NCBI GenBank assembly: GCA_941918925.1
Contig: OW799237.1
Location: 69,061,626-69,125,625 of the forward strand
Direction: 5' to 3'
DNA: 64,000 nt
From: Phyto melanocephala
Lineage: Eukaryota > Arthropoda > Insecta > Diptera > Rhinophoridae
Position numbers and translations under genes: made by a program. Below are positions 1 through 11,500 of the stretch, piece by piece. How positions within the stretch are numbered: the first letter of the stretch is position 1; every line of letters begins with the position of its first letter. Below the pieces are notes generated by a model that saw only the letters and a list, made by a program, of their open reading frames with translations, made no database searches and was not told where the DNA came from.

Positions 1-768
1 AGTACTAAACTCTTCTCGATTTTTCCCTTTTCTACCCTGTTATGAATGTGTTTCAATTTTTACTAAATTTCATAATTTTTTATGTCTAGTGAAATCCCAA
101 TTTAAAATTTTGTGAAAATTGGCCGCCTAATTAGAAATTACATACATTTTCCGGAATTTTCCCCCTTTTGGTACCTTTTTTGTCCCCCGAAAAGTTTCCA
201 AAAATTCCACCTAAATAGTTGTCCATATTCTATTAGGAAATAATAATTGTCAAATTTTGTCCCATTGAATAATATAAGAAAAGTTTATTTTAAAAAAAGT
301 ACCAAAAAAAGGGAACATTTTTACCCCTTATACATATGAATTTGAAAAAAGTGCCGAATTCCTATTAATATTTTTTCGCGGATTACTTAATACAGTTTAA
401 ATTTTTTTCCTAGCTTTATGCGTTTGGAAGTTACATAGGGTACCAAAAAAGTACCAAATTATAGTTTTTACCCTTAGGGGTTGAAAATTCCAAAAAAGGC
501 CAGACACCTGTCAGCTTATTTTTTGTGCAAATTACAATACTTTTTCAATTTAATTTGTATCATTTTTATTTTACCAGATATAAGATTACCGATTTTACCC
601 GTTTTTACCCCCTTAAAGTACGAATTTCCAAAAATCCCTTCTTAGTGGAGCTATACATCGAAAGAGGAACCGATTGTCCAAATTTCATGTCTCTAGCTCT
701 TAGCGTTTGGGCTGTGCGATGATGAATCAGTCAGTCAGTCAGTCACGTTACTCTTTTATATATATAGA
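1..768 (-). mobile_element. Helitron, 5' portion, runs off the left edge
   Basis: Read on the minus strand the element starts TC at 768-767, just inside a host T, and continues with TATATATATAAAAG and a run of GACT repeats (727-745). It then follows the conserved animal Helitron leader (cgcacagcccaaacgctaag, 701-720). The rest to position 1 is AT-rich with repeated taccaaaaaagtacc-type words. No Rep/helicase frame is visible and the 3' CTRR end lies outside the window. The class assignment rests on terminal sequence similarity. Confidence 0.65.
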
Positions 769-866
769 TTAAAGCACAACAACCGGTAATTCTGGTAAAT
801 GAATTTTCTTTAATTAATTCTACGCGTAATATTCAAATTTAGGTGCCTTTAAGATATCTCCCTAAC

Positions 867-998
867 TTTGATCGTTCTTTTTTAGTGCGTGTATATCAAG
901 TTTGGAATTTTCTGCCAAGTAGCCTTAAACTGTTTTCGTATTCATTTGTAACGTATAAACTCAAGCTTCTTTCTTATTTTAACGGTACTTTGCTATGA
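867..998 (+). pseudogene. LINE reverse-transcriptase C-terminal remnant
   Basis: A 43-codon open stretch ending TGA at 996-998 carries the VYQVWNFLPSSLKL segment, resembling the R..R.WN.LP tail of fly non-LTR reverse transcriptases. No upstream coding part survives because the Helitron end lies 100 bp away. It sits downstream of PPWD1 on the opposite strand. The remaining sequence between 769 and 1272 shows nothing else I can name. Confidence 0.35.
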
Positions 999-1272
999 AA
1001 TAAATGTTAAATATATTATTCTCTTGCTATTGATACTCATTTTGTGCTACTTTTTTTATTGTTAAGTTTTCCAATGTGCATATGGCTAAGGAGCCACTTA
1101 TTTACTTAAATAGTTTATCATAGTACACAGTTAATTATCCACAATACATAAATAATTGCCCATGAAGGCTTTCTTTGTATTGAAATTAATAAATAAATAA
1201 AACTTAAAAAAATTATAAAAATTGTATTTGAAAAAATAAAAATACAACTAATTTTTAATTAGCAAACAAACT

Positions 1273-4200
1273 TTAATTACTTAAATGAATTGAAATTATT
1301 TTAATATCGTCGTAGGGTTTATCAGTTTTGGGATTCGTTTTTGAGTTGCAAATGTTCTGGCAAACTTCCATTCCCTTAAATATACGACCAAACACTGTAT
1401 GTTTATTATCTAACCAAGGCTGAAAAAAAATTATTTGAGTAAAAACAAGTAAGAGCGCTATATTCGGCCATGCCAAATCTTATATACCCTTCACAACGTG
1501 TAGTCATGCAATAACAGTAGTTTGTATCACCATTCCCCATATGAAATACGTACATACATATAAAAACATACATATATAAAAACATCCCATTGTAAAATTA
1601 TAAATTTACGTATGTATCGGGGGGCTTCAAAAAGTTGATTTCAACATACACACGGACAGACTGACAGAGCTTAATCGACTCCCCTATTCATAAGCTTTCA
1701 GAAAATATATACTTTATGGGGTCGGAAATGAAAATTGTAGAAATTTCACACGGAATGACAATCCTATATATACCCTTTTTCACTGTGTGAAGGGTATAAA
1801 AATATAAAAATTAAAATTCAAAAATGTACCGTTGGTAACACTGTTATGAAAAATTGACTGCCGTTAGTGTTTGGACCCGCATTAGCCATGCTAACTGTGT
1901 AAGGACGATCATGTTTCAAACTTGAACAAAACTCATCTTTGAAATCATGACCCCATATAGATTTGCCACCAGTCCCTGTACCAGTAGGATCACCTGTTTG
2001 TATCATAAAACCCTTAATAACGCGATGAAAGATGTGTCCATTGTAATAACTACAAATAAAAAAAATATTACTTGTATTATAATTTTGAAAGTAATATTTT
2101 AATTTGTTACCCATTCTTTGCATGTACACAAAAGTTTTCGACTGTTTTCGGACATTCTTTATAAAATAGTTTCATATGAATATCTCCCATCGTCGTATGT
2201 AATACAACATTTTCATATATTCTTTGTATGCCTGGAATAAATATTTATTGTAATAGGTGTTCGTTGTACTTAAAAACTAAATATAGAACCTTCTTCTATT
2301 TAGTATGCGTGTAAATATAGCAATACAATCTTTTATTAGTTGAACAATATTAGAAAGAAATACATGTACATAAATAAAATCTACCTTGTCCTTCTGGTAC
2401 AGCTATTATATCCTCCTTGGTAGGTTTCTCATTAAATATATCACGATCAACATCCTGCAAATCGGATGGTAAACGTCTACTGTACAAATAGAAACGTTGT
2501 TTTCTAAAAGATTAAAGTGAAAAATAATTATTATTTTTAATGATTGCCATTAAAACAAAAAACATTCTTAAAAATACATACTTGTAAGCTGTACAAAATA
2601 ATGTAGGATCATTTGGTATATTTTGTAATGCGGGATTTTCACTAGCTTCTTGCTCCAATGTTATAGCAGCCTTAACTCTTTTAGCTTTGCCCTGCAATAA
2701 AGAAAAATATTGTATTTATCCAGTTTCAAGGGTTTTAAATTTACCTGAAATAAAGCAATATGAAGAGGTCTTATGTTATCTGTTTTACCCAATATATTTA
2801 CACATCTATTGGTCTCTATGTTGATAACTTTAATTCCAATCAAAGTTGGATACAGCAAAAAGTGCCCACTAACGTCAAATATAATATTATTACTCATATT
2901 AAATTCTGATTTTTCTAAGTCACGTTCAGCAGCCATTCTACGATGACAAAAAGTTACTCATATATCTTAAAAATGTAATGTAATTTTAGAGATACTGTTA
3001 CCTTCTTCCAAATTCCATGTTGGGTAGAGCATGTGGCGTTTGCTGTATTTGAGTGTAGGTCGACAAGGCTTCATCAAAGACTCGTATAAGTTTGCCTGTT
3101 TGAAATTTAAAGACCCTGACTTTACGATCGGTAGATAGGGTAGCAAAACGTTGGCCGTCATTTGATACGGCAAGACCGGTAACTAATGTTTTACATTTGG
3201 CAAACTCAAATAGGTCTTTTATAGAAAATAAATTATAAAATTACTAACAACACCCTTTTTTACTTTATAACAATTTTGTATTTTTTTTTTTTTTTTTCTT
3301 AATTGCTAAACATTTTATTTATTATACCTGTGTCCAGTTTTGAATCGAATGTAACATGTTTTTGTGGAAATTTGTAATCACATTTAGAGTTTTGCCAGTA
3401 TTCTAGTATACCATTACGATCCACAGAAATGGCTGTATCTTTAGGTACATTATAACAAATAGCAATGACTGGTGCCAAATGTAAGTTATCTAATATATAA
3501 AGCACTTCCCCATTTCCCTGGCCATCATAAATATGGATTTTGTTTGATTCTTTATCCGAGCTGAAATTGTATTTAAATTTGCACAAATAATATTTAAAAA
3601 AATGAAAATTTTAAAACAAAAATTTTAAATAGTTATAAATTCTATTAAAAAGTCTATTAAAAATATACCTCATAACTTTAAAATAATGATAAACCTATGT
3701 ACACATACATTGCCAAACTATGAACTGCATCTCCAGGTGAATGTATCCAGCAACTACAACCCGGTGTAAAACCAAGTTTAATAATATTTATCATATCGAA
3801 ATTTACCACATCAAACACTTTGGCACATTTGTCCGCTGAAGCAGAACACATTAAAGTACCACTGGAATTTTCACTAAGGCTATGTATGGGCACTTCAAAA
3901 ATACAAAATATAATAATGGTTAAGCAAAAATGAAAATATATAATAGAAATTAACTTACTTAAATGACTACGAAAATGTTTAACAAATTCTATGCCTTCTT
4001 CCATTTTCTTCCAGAATTTAATATGGCCATCAATACTGGCGGTTATAACAAAATCGGTTTTAGTTGCCACTAGATGAGTGATGACATCACGATGCATGTA
4101 ACTTTTCTCATAGCACTCTGCATCGGGAAGGTTTTCCAGATAAACATGCTCATAAGCTAAAACTATGAAAAAATACACATTTCATAAATTTTAAGTCAAA

Positions 4201-4372
4201 TATAATAAAAAAAAAATTAAAAACCTTTCTTCTTTTTAGGCTTAGAACTCGCTGCCTGTTCGTTGGGTAATGGTCCAATCCAAGCACCGTCCTCCTCATT
4301 CTCCTCTTTATCATCTTCCTTATTATCTGAAGCTGCTCTTTTAACTGAAGATTGTTCCACTTCAGAAATCAT
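1273..4372 (-). CDS. PPWD1: PPWD1: peptidyl-prolyl isomerase with WD repeats
   Basis: Eleven exons on the minus strand: 4372-4225, 4162-3959, 3892-3709, 3560-3328, 3215-3002, 2937-2745, 2691-2582, 2503-2385, 2231-2111, 2049-1830 and 1419-1273. All junctions are GT/AG, phases agree, and the product is 630 residues (human PPWD1 is 646). An acidic N-terminus with DGAWIGPLP leads into WD repeats (roughly residues 55-400, e.g. [34 protein letters not shown]). A cyclophilin domain follows (about 475-630) with the isomerase residues kept: [20 protein letters not shown] and [11 protein letters not shown]. By family knowledge it is a nuclear spliceosome-associated prolyl isomerase. The last intron contains a DINE-like element. 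Fcp1 is divergent from it across 748 bp. Confidence 0.95.
1444..1797 (-). mobile_element. DINE-1-like (helentron) element, internally shortened, in PPWD1 intron 10
   Basis: The plus strand opens with the complement of the family 3' end (aacaagtaagagcgctatat, 1444-1463) and closes with the complement of the 5' end (tgtgaagggtata, 1786-1798). The block ctttatggggtcggaaatg (1712-1730) matches the Drosophila DINE-1 core. The hairpin is imperfect here (ggccatgcc). The T-rich centre present in longer copies is missing. Insertion is wholly intronic. Confidence 0.75.
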
Positions 4373-5120
4373 TTTTAAAAATTTTACTTAAATTGAATAT
4401 AATTTTTTACGTTTTGAGCTAGTATGATTTTTCTTCTTATTTAACTACACTCACTTGAAATTAATAACGCCTGTTTTATCTACTGTGGTTAAAACAACTC
4501 TGTACATTTTTATGCGATTTTGACAGCAAAAGAAAATCGAAAAATAGCCATAACAAGAAAACAAAAATAATTTCCACATGGTCTACACGCGAGATATATA
4601 AATTATATATTCATTTCGTAAACTCAGAAAAAATAGATTCCTTTAAGTATAATTTTAAATCAATTTTAGAGATTTCAGATATTAAGTAAAATAAAGAAAT
4701 ACTAAATCAAATCTAGCTAAGTAATATATTATTATTGGCCTTTGTGGCGCTATATTACGAAATTAAAATAAATCAGACGTAACGGCGTTTATGCGTTTGT
4801 CATTAAAAGTTCTTCATAATGAATATTTTTACTTATGTACTAAAAATATAATTTCATCTTTACTACGTTTTAGTTTATTAATTTTGAAGTTTTTTAAATA
4901 CCTTTTTAGCTTAGGCACATTAGTTAGACATTCTCTCTATATTTATAGCAATTAATCTCTGGTGTAGACCTTATTTTAACAAGCTGCAGAGAAAAGAAAA
5001 ATATTGTAAAAAGGAGAAAGGAATTTTTCTAAATACTTTTTCCCCCAAATTTTATAGCAACGAAAATAGTTTTTAAATCTGATTGTATTAAAAACGAGAT
5101 TAATTAAGCTCAATGCAAAA
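4373..5120. promoter_or_regulatory. Divergent intergenic region, PPWD1 / Fcp1
   Basis: These 748 bp separate the two start codons and must hold both 5' UTRs and promoters. The sequence is AT-rich and I see no transposon in it. I recognise no reliable TATA box, initiator or DRE motif, so no promoter element is placed. Confidence 0.4.
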
Positions 5121-8100
5121 ATGTCGGATATTTTAACAGAAGACTCTTCGAACAATTGTATAGTTATTAAAGCGCCAGTTGAGCATCCACGAATAAGAAT
5201 CAATCGATGGCGGGTAAGGGAAGGCTTTCCGGTAAGCACTTCACAAGTTGTATTACTCTATGAAGCTCTACCACCCGAAGGTGTTGAAGACGCTTGCACA
5301 AACACAGGCAGTAAAATTATACATAAATTAAAGGCACAGCGAGTTGGTGTAGTAAAAAAACGACTCTTTAAAGATGGTGCCGTTGTTACAGCTGAGTAAG
5401 TTTGTTTTGACTTTGCCTTAAAGTTTGTAAATACCTTTATCGATCCAAAAATGTTTGCCATTCTGTATTGTATACATGTTTTTCGTTTAGTACACCCCTT
5501 TTGGAGCTCTCTGAATGTATCCATACAACGGTCATCAAAGACATGTGCGCTGATTGTGGTGCAGATTTGCGCCAAAATGAAAATGTAGGTATACAATTTT
5601 TATTGTTAAAATATTTTTTAAGTGGTGTTTGAATGGGTGTGAGTAAAATGTGTGTTTTTTTAGTAGGGGCAGAAGAAAATGGATGCAAATCGTTTATCAT
5701 CTGCTCAAAACATATACTATAAACACAATACATATATATGTATGTACGTAGATATGAACAACAAAATTATTTGAAAATTTTGAAATAAATATCGTTTTAT
5801 CAAATAGTTTTTACAAGGATAATCTGAAGCATATTTTAAAAAAAGCTTTGCCAAAAGATTTCTATTATTAAAAAATTAAATTTCTTTGCGAAAACTATTT
5901 TTACAAAAGTAAAAAAAATTTTTTTTTTAGGGCAACACTTCGGAGGCATCTGTACCTATGGTACATTCTATACCCGACTTAAAAGTAACACAAAAGTTAG
6001 CACAAAAACTTGGTCATGACGACACACGACGTTTGCTAAAGGATCGTAAATTGGTTTTATTGGTCGATTTGGATCAAACGGTTATACACACAACTAACGA
6101 TAACGTGCCCAATAACATTAAGGGAATTTATCATTTTCAATTGTATGGACCTACATCACCGTGGTATCACACACGCTTAAGACCGGGTACACCTGAATTT
6201 CTTGAATCCATGTCCAAATACTATGAACTTCATATTTGTACATTTGGTGCTCGCAACTATGCACACATGATTGCACAACTGTTAGATCCAGAGGGAAAAT
6301 TCTTTTCGCATCGCATCTTATCGAGAGATGAATGTTTTAATGCTACCAGTAAAACGGACAACTTAAAGTAAGTAAGAACTTTAATATTTTTTATTTATGT
6401 TGACAAAAGGCAATTCTTTTAGAGCCCTTTTTCCCAATGGCGATTCCATGGTTTGTATTATAGATGATCGTGAAGATGTCTGGAATATGGCATCAAATTT
6501 GATACAGGTTAAACCGTATCACTTTTTTCAACATACAGGTGATATAAATGCTCCTCCAGGTTGTTCCAAACATGAGTTAGATGGGGAAGGTGTCGATTTT
6601 AAAAGTAAGGTAGTTAAAAATTGTATCCTTAAAAAATTTCTAACTGATTTATTGTTTAGATTTAGAAAATTTAAGCTCCGAAGATACTGAAACGGCTTCT
6701 ACAGAACATTCCGAAAATAAAACTGGTGAAGAAACCCCAAAAACAAAAAGCACAGAAAAAGAATTTAATGAAGAAATTGCGACAGATAATTTAATTGATG
6801 TTAAAGAATTTTCAGAAAGAAAAGTTGATAGCACACAAGACCAAGAATCTTCAGACAACGAAAGTATTATATTAACAAGTCAAGGAGAAAACACAGCAGA
6901 ACCTTATTTAGTAATCGACAAGGTAGAGGCCATACAATGTGATAAAAACGAGCCCGAATCGCAAAAAGCTACAGTAGTCGAAGTAGATGATAAGGTACTT
7001 GATGAAAAAGCAGCCACCTCAAGCGCTAATACTCCCAAAATTAAACTTTCTAACAATACTGAAAATAAAATTGAAATAGTTGATCCTGACGATTATCTGC
7101 TTTACCTAGAAGTCATATTAAAAAATATACACTCTCGCTTCTATACAATTTACGATGAAACTAAGGATATACCGGATTTAAAGATAATTGTACCTAAAAT
7201 ACGTTCCGAGGTATTACGGGGCTGTAATTTGGTATTTTCTGGTCTAGTGCCGACCAACATGAAATTGCAGCAGTCACGAGCCTATTTTATAGCCAAAAGT
7301 CTGGGAGCTGAGGTGTCACAAAATATCATGGAAAATACTACTCACATGGTGGCCGTCACCGCAGGTACTTTTAAAGTGAATGCCGCCAAAAAAAATTTCA
7401 ACATAAAAATTGTCAACACTAATTGGTTGTGGACTTGTGCCGAACGTTGGGAACATGTCGACGAAAGACTCTTTCCCTTAGATCGAAAAATGAAAAGCAA
7501 TAAACGTCAGCCACCGGCTCATTGTCACAGTCCCGAACACGTTATTAATTACAGTGAGAAATCTGAAATATCATCATCAAGTATGGCTCAGCAGAATGCA
7601 TCGGAATCGGAATCGTCAAAGTTTATCGATACCATCAATCCATTACTATCATTTTCTAATGCTGATTTAGCCGATATGAATAAAGAGTTTGATCAATTCT
7701 TTGATTCTGATACATCATCGGAAGATGAAAATGTTGACATTGGTAAGTATTTCAATATTTATATTAAGAAATTATGAGAAAATATCTGATTTTTAGAAAA
7801 CCCTCCCGTGGACAGAATTTTAAGAAAACGTAAACGTGAAGAAAATGAAGAAGAAAGAACGCGTAATTTTTTCACTCGTTCTCCAGATGTGTCGGTCTTA
7901 AATGCCACTGAAATAGATGTTGAGGACGATAAATCTTCTAGTGATGACAATAAAGATGACGAGGAAGATGAAATGCCTAGTGAAAAATTTCGTAGAGGTT
8001 TGTTATATTAAGAACTTTGCTTTTACTGTCTTTATTGTTTTTAACAACAATAAATTAATTCTAGGTGGTAATTTACCCTCTGATTTAGAAATGGGCTCTG

Positions 8101-8207
8101 ACTCTAACGACGACAGTGATGGAAATAATCCTGATGAAGAAGATGATGGCGATTGGAATATGATGGGTGCCGCATTAGAAAGAGAATTTTTAGGACTTGA
8201 AGATTAA
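5121..8207 (+). CDS. Fcp1: Fcp1: RNA polymerase II CTD phosphatase
   Basis: Seven exons: 5121-5395, 5491-5584, 5931-6367, 6423-6604, 6660-7742, 7797-7997, 8065-8207; consistent phases, 804 residues. The N-terminal part resembles the FCP1 lipoyl-like region, then a cysteine motif CADCGADL. The FCP1/SCP phosphatase core carries the nucleophile motif VDLDQT (Asp169 and Asp171) and the later IIDDREDVW motif. A long acidic Ser/Glu-rich linker fills the first half of exon 5, followed by a BRCT domain (about residues 515-605, GCNLVFSGLVPTN ... NTNWLWTCAERWEHVDE). The tail is acidic and ends ALEREFLGLED, the type of segment that binds TFIIF in known FCP1. By family knowledge it removes phosphate from the polymerase II C-terminal repeats after transcription. 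Confidence 0.95.
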
Positions 8208-8598
8208 AAACTTTATTTATGTATTGGATACTCTTTAATGACACTATAATTATTCTATATTGTAAAGGAAAAAATACGAAGTACAAGTTTTTTAATTATT
8301 CACAAAACATGTATAAATGAATATGTATTTTTTTTTACAGATTTTCTCCTTACGTATTTATATAGTATGTTAAAATAAAGAATAACTATTAGCAGTTTTT
8401 TTAAGGGAGCACTCTTGTAATTGTATTATAAACATACTCCTAATGTATATCACTTTTCAATTTTATTTTATTTACTAAATGAAATTAAAGTAGAAAGTTA
8501 AACTTAAATATTATGCTTAAAATATATAATACAGAATTGTATAAGATTTTAATAACTAAGGAAATATAAAAATAAAACAAAAAGTTCAGGAATGCATA
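8208..8598. terminator. Shared 3' region of convergent Fcp1 and uri
   Basis: Only 391 bp separate the two stop codons. AATAAA at about 8375 (plus) fits Fcp1 cleavage. The plus-strand TTTATT near 8465, i.e. AATAAA on the minus strand, fits uri. The two 3' UTRs therefore probably abut or overlap. No mobile element is visible here. Confidence 0.5.
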
Positions 8599-11500
8599 TT
8601 ACGTCTTTTCTGTGCCTTGTCGCATTTGTTTGAAACGACTTATACGTTTTTTGGGTGTATGGGCATCAATAAATTTAACATCAGGCAAAGGTTCAGGTTC
8701 AGACAAAGGGTTTTCAACTACGTCGCCCATAACCTAAAATTTAGAAATAAAATGTCATAAAACTTGTATGTATTAGCCAAATGTTCAACTCAGTGGTCGA
8801 TCAAAAATAATATCTAGTATACATCTAGATATTGCTTTACACGTGGGTTACGTTTCTCGTTAGTAGAAGAGTGTTAAAAAGTTCATTAGAGTCAACCCAT
8901 CTTCTGCACAACCAACCCATTGTTTTGTATTATACGACAAACCCGTTTTTAGTTAAAATTTAGAGAAAATAAACAAATAACAGTTTTGTTATGAATATCA
9001 AAACTATTTTTTTTAACGTCGAACAAATAGTTATATAAGTTGTTAACCGCAGTAGGTCCATATACTTTATATGTATGAGTTTTTGTCTTGATTAAGAAAA
9101 AATTTTTGTAAGCCAATCATACAATGTTTTCAATTCTATGTTGAAATACTGAATATTATTGAAATGTATATATTGCGCATATAACTAAAAAAATATAATT
9201 TATAAGTTACCCAATCTTTTTATACCCTTCACACAGTGAACAAGTAAGAGTGCTATATTCGGCCGAGCCGACATACTGTGAATGTCAAAAGAAACTGTAC
9301 ACCTCAAAGTATTATATTTACAACTTTATTTTCTTATTCAAATTAATCATTTAATTAAACTTTTTTGGTTTTCCTTTAATATATTTACCCTTTTATTATT
9401 TTATTAAAAAACAATAACGAAACTCTAACAAAAACAAAAAATATACAACAAAAACAAAAAATGCTTCATATTTCTAGCGTCAAAAGAAATTGTACAGCTC
9501 TTGTGCATAGCATGTAATAAAGAATTTTACATATAAAAGTACCGTTATTTTTTGTGATTTTATTTACTACGATACTTTATGTAATATTAGCTAGGTATAA
9601 AAATTATTAATAGACTTGACTTTGTCACGAGCAGATCAAACGACAATTTTTTTCGATTTTTTTGAAAATGGCTAAACAAACTTCTTTGGATATTCGTAAG
9701 CTTGTGCTAAAATATTACAAAGATGGCAAATCCTTGCGTGAGATTGGTTCCATGATTGAAAGAAGTCACAATACTGTAAAATATATAATAGACAAGCACA
9801 AAAAGTTTTCAAGTTTAGAAAATCGCCCTAAATCTGGAAGGCGAACCAAACTAAACAGTACTCAAATATGGTCCATTGTGCGTAAAGTTAAACAGAATCC
9901 AACAGAAAGTGTTGTTAAAATATCCGAAAATATTTCAGAATGCTCAGTTATAAATGTTAGTGCTAGCACAATACGTAAAGCCCTACATGCAAACGAACTG
10001 TATGGACGAGTTCCAAGAAAAAAATGGTACATATCGGTAATTAATCAACGTCGACGTCGAGAGTTTGCTAAAAAGTACGAAAATTGTACTAATATGTTCT
10101 GGAAAAATGTGCTATTTAGCGACAAGAGCAAATTTGAAATTCTCGGCAAGAAAAAACCGGTTAAAATTTGGAGGAAGAAAAATTGTGAAATTGACCAGCA
10201 AAATGTAATATCCACAGTGAAGCATGCTGGTGGTTAAGTTATGGTGTGGGGATGTATGGCAGCCAATGGTGTAGGAAATTTGGTCTTCATAGAAAACACT
10301 ATGAATAAAATAGATTATCTCAACATTTTAAAAGATAATTTGGCACAGAGCGTCGAAAAATTGGGCTTGGATCGAACTTGGGTCTTTCAGCAAGACAACA
10401 ATCCCAAGCACACTGCCAAAATAGTAAAGGAATGGCTGCTATATCATACCCCCAAACAGTTGGATCATCCCCCCAGTCACCCGATCTGAACCCTATTGAA
10501 CATTTGTGGGAGCACTTGGACCGGCAGATAAGAAAAAGAGAAATTTCCAGCAAGGATTCTCTCAAATCGGTGATAATGGAGGAATGGCAAAAAATTCCCC
10601 CCCGAGGTTACTAAAAAGCTGGTGGAATCGATGCCAAGAAGACTACAATCTGTGATACAACAAAATGGTCATCAAACTAAATGTTAAATTTTTTTTAAAT
10701 AACATTATTATTATAAAAACGAGTAATGTACAATTTCTTTTGATGCTATAAATATGAAGTTCTTTTTATTTTTGTTCTATAGTTCTTGTTTTTGTTGGAG
10801 TTTTGTTTTTATTTTTTAATAAAATGAAAAAGAAAGAAATATATTTAATAAAAAATATAAAATGTTTAATTAAATAATAAAAACAAAAAATAAATTAATC
10901 TTAAAACATGAAAATAAAAGGTGTACAGTTTCTTTTGACATTCACAGTACATACATACAAACGTGTATACTGGTTAGAGAAAACGTGGCATCAAATCCCA
11001 GCTGAGCCAAAAAATTTTATTTTTTTATTAAATTGTTTTTTATTTTTTATTTAATATATTATTTATATTTTTATTATTATTTTTTTTTTATTTTTTTTTA
11101 TTTTTTTTTACATTTTTTTTTTATTTTTTTATATATATTTTATATATATTTTATAAATATTTTAAATATTTTTTTTTAATTTTTTTTATTTTTTTTTTAA
11201 CATACATACGTAAATTTATAATTTTACAGTGGGATGTTTTTATATATGTATGTTTTTTATATATATGTACGTATTTCATATGGAATGAATGGTTATACAA
11301 ACTACTCTTATTGCATGACTACACGTTGTGAAGGGTATATGAGATTCAGCAAAGCCGAATATAGCGCTCTTAATTGTTTTTTTTTTTTAATTTTTTTTTA
11401 TTTTTTTTTTGTTTTATATTTATTATTTATATTTTAATTTTTTTTTATAAATTTTTTTTTTTTAGTTTTTTTTTTTTTTTTTTTAACATACATACGTAAA

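Noticed and set aside
5258..5733. Minus-strand frames opposite Fcp1 exons 1-2
   Set aside because: They are antisense shadows of a well-supported gene and match no family.
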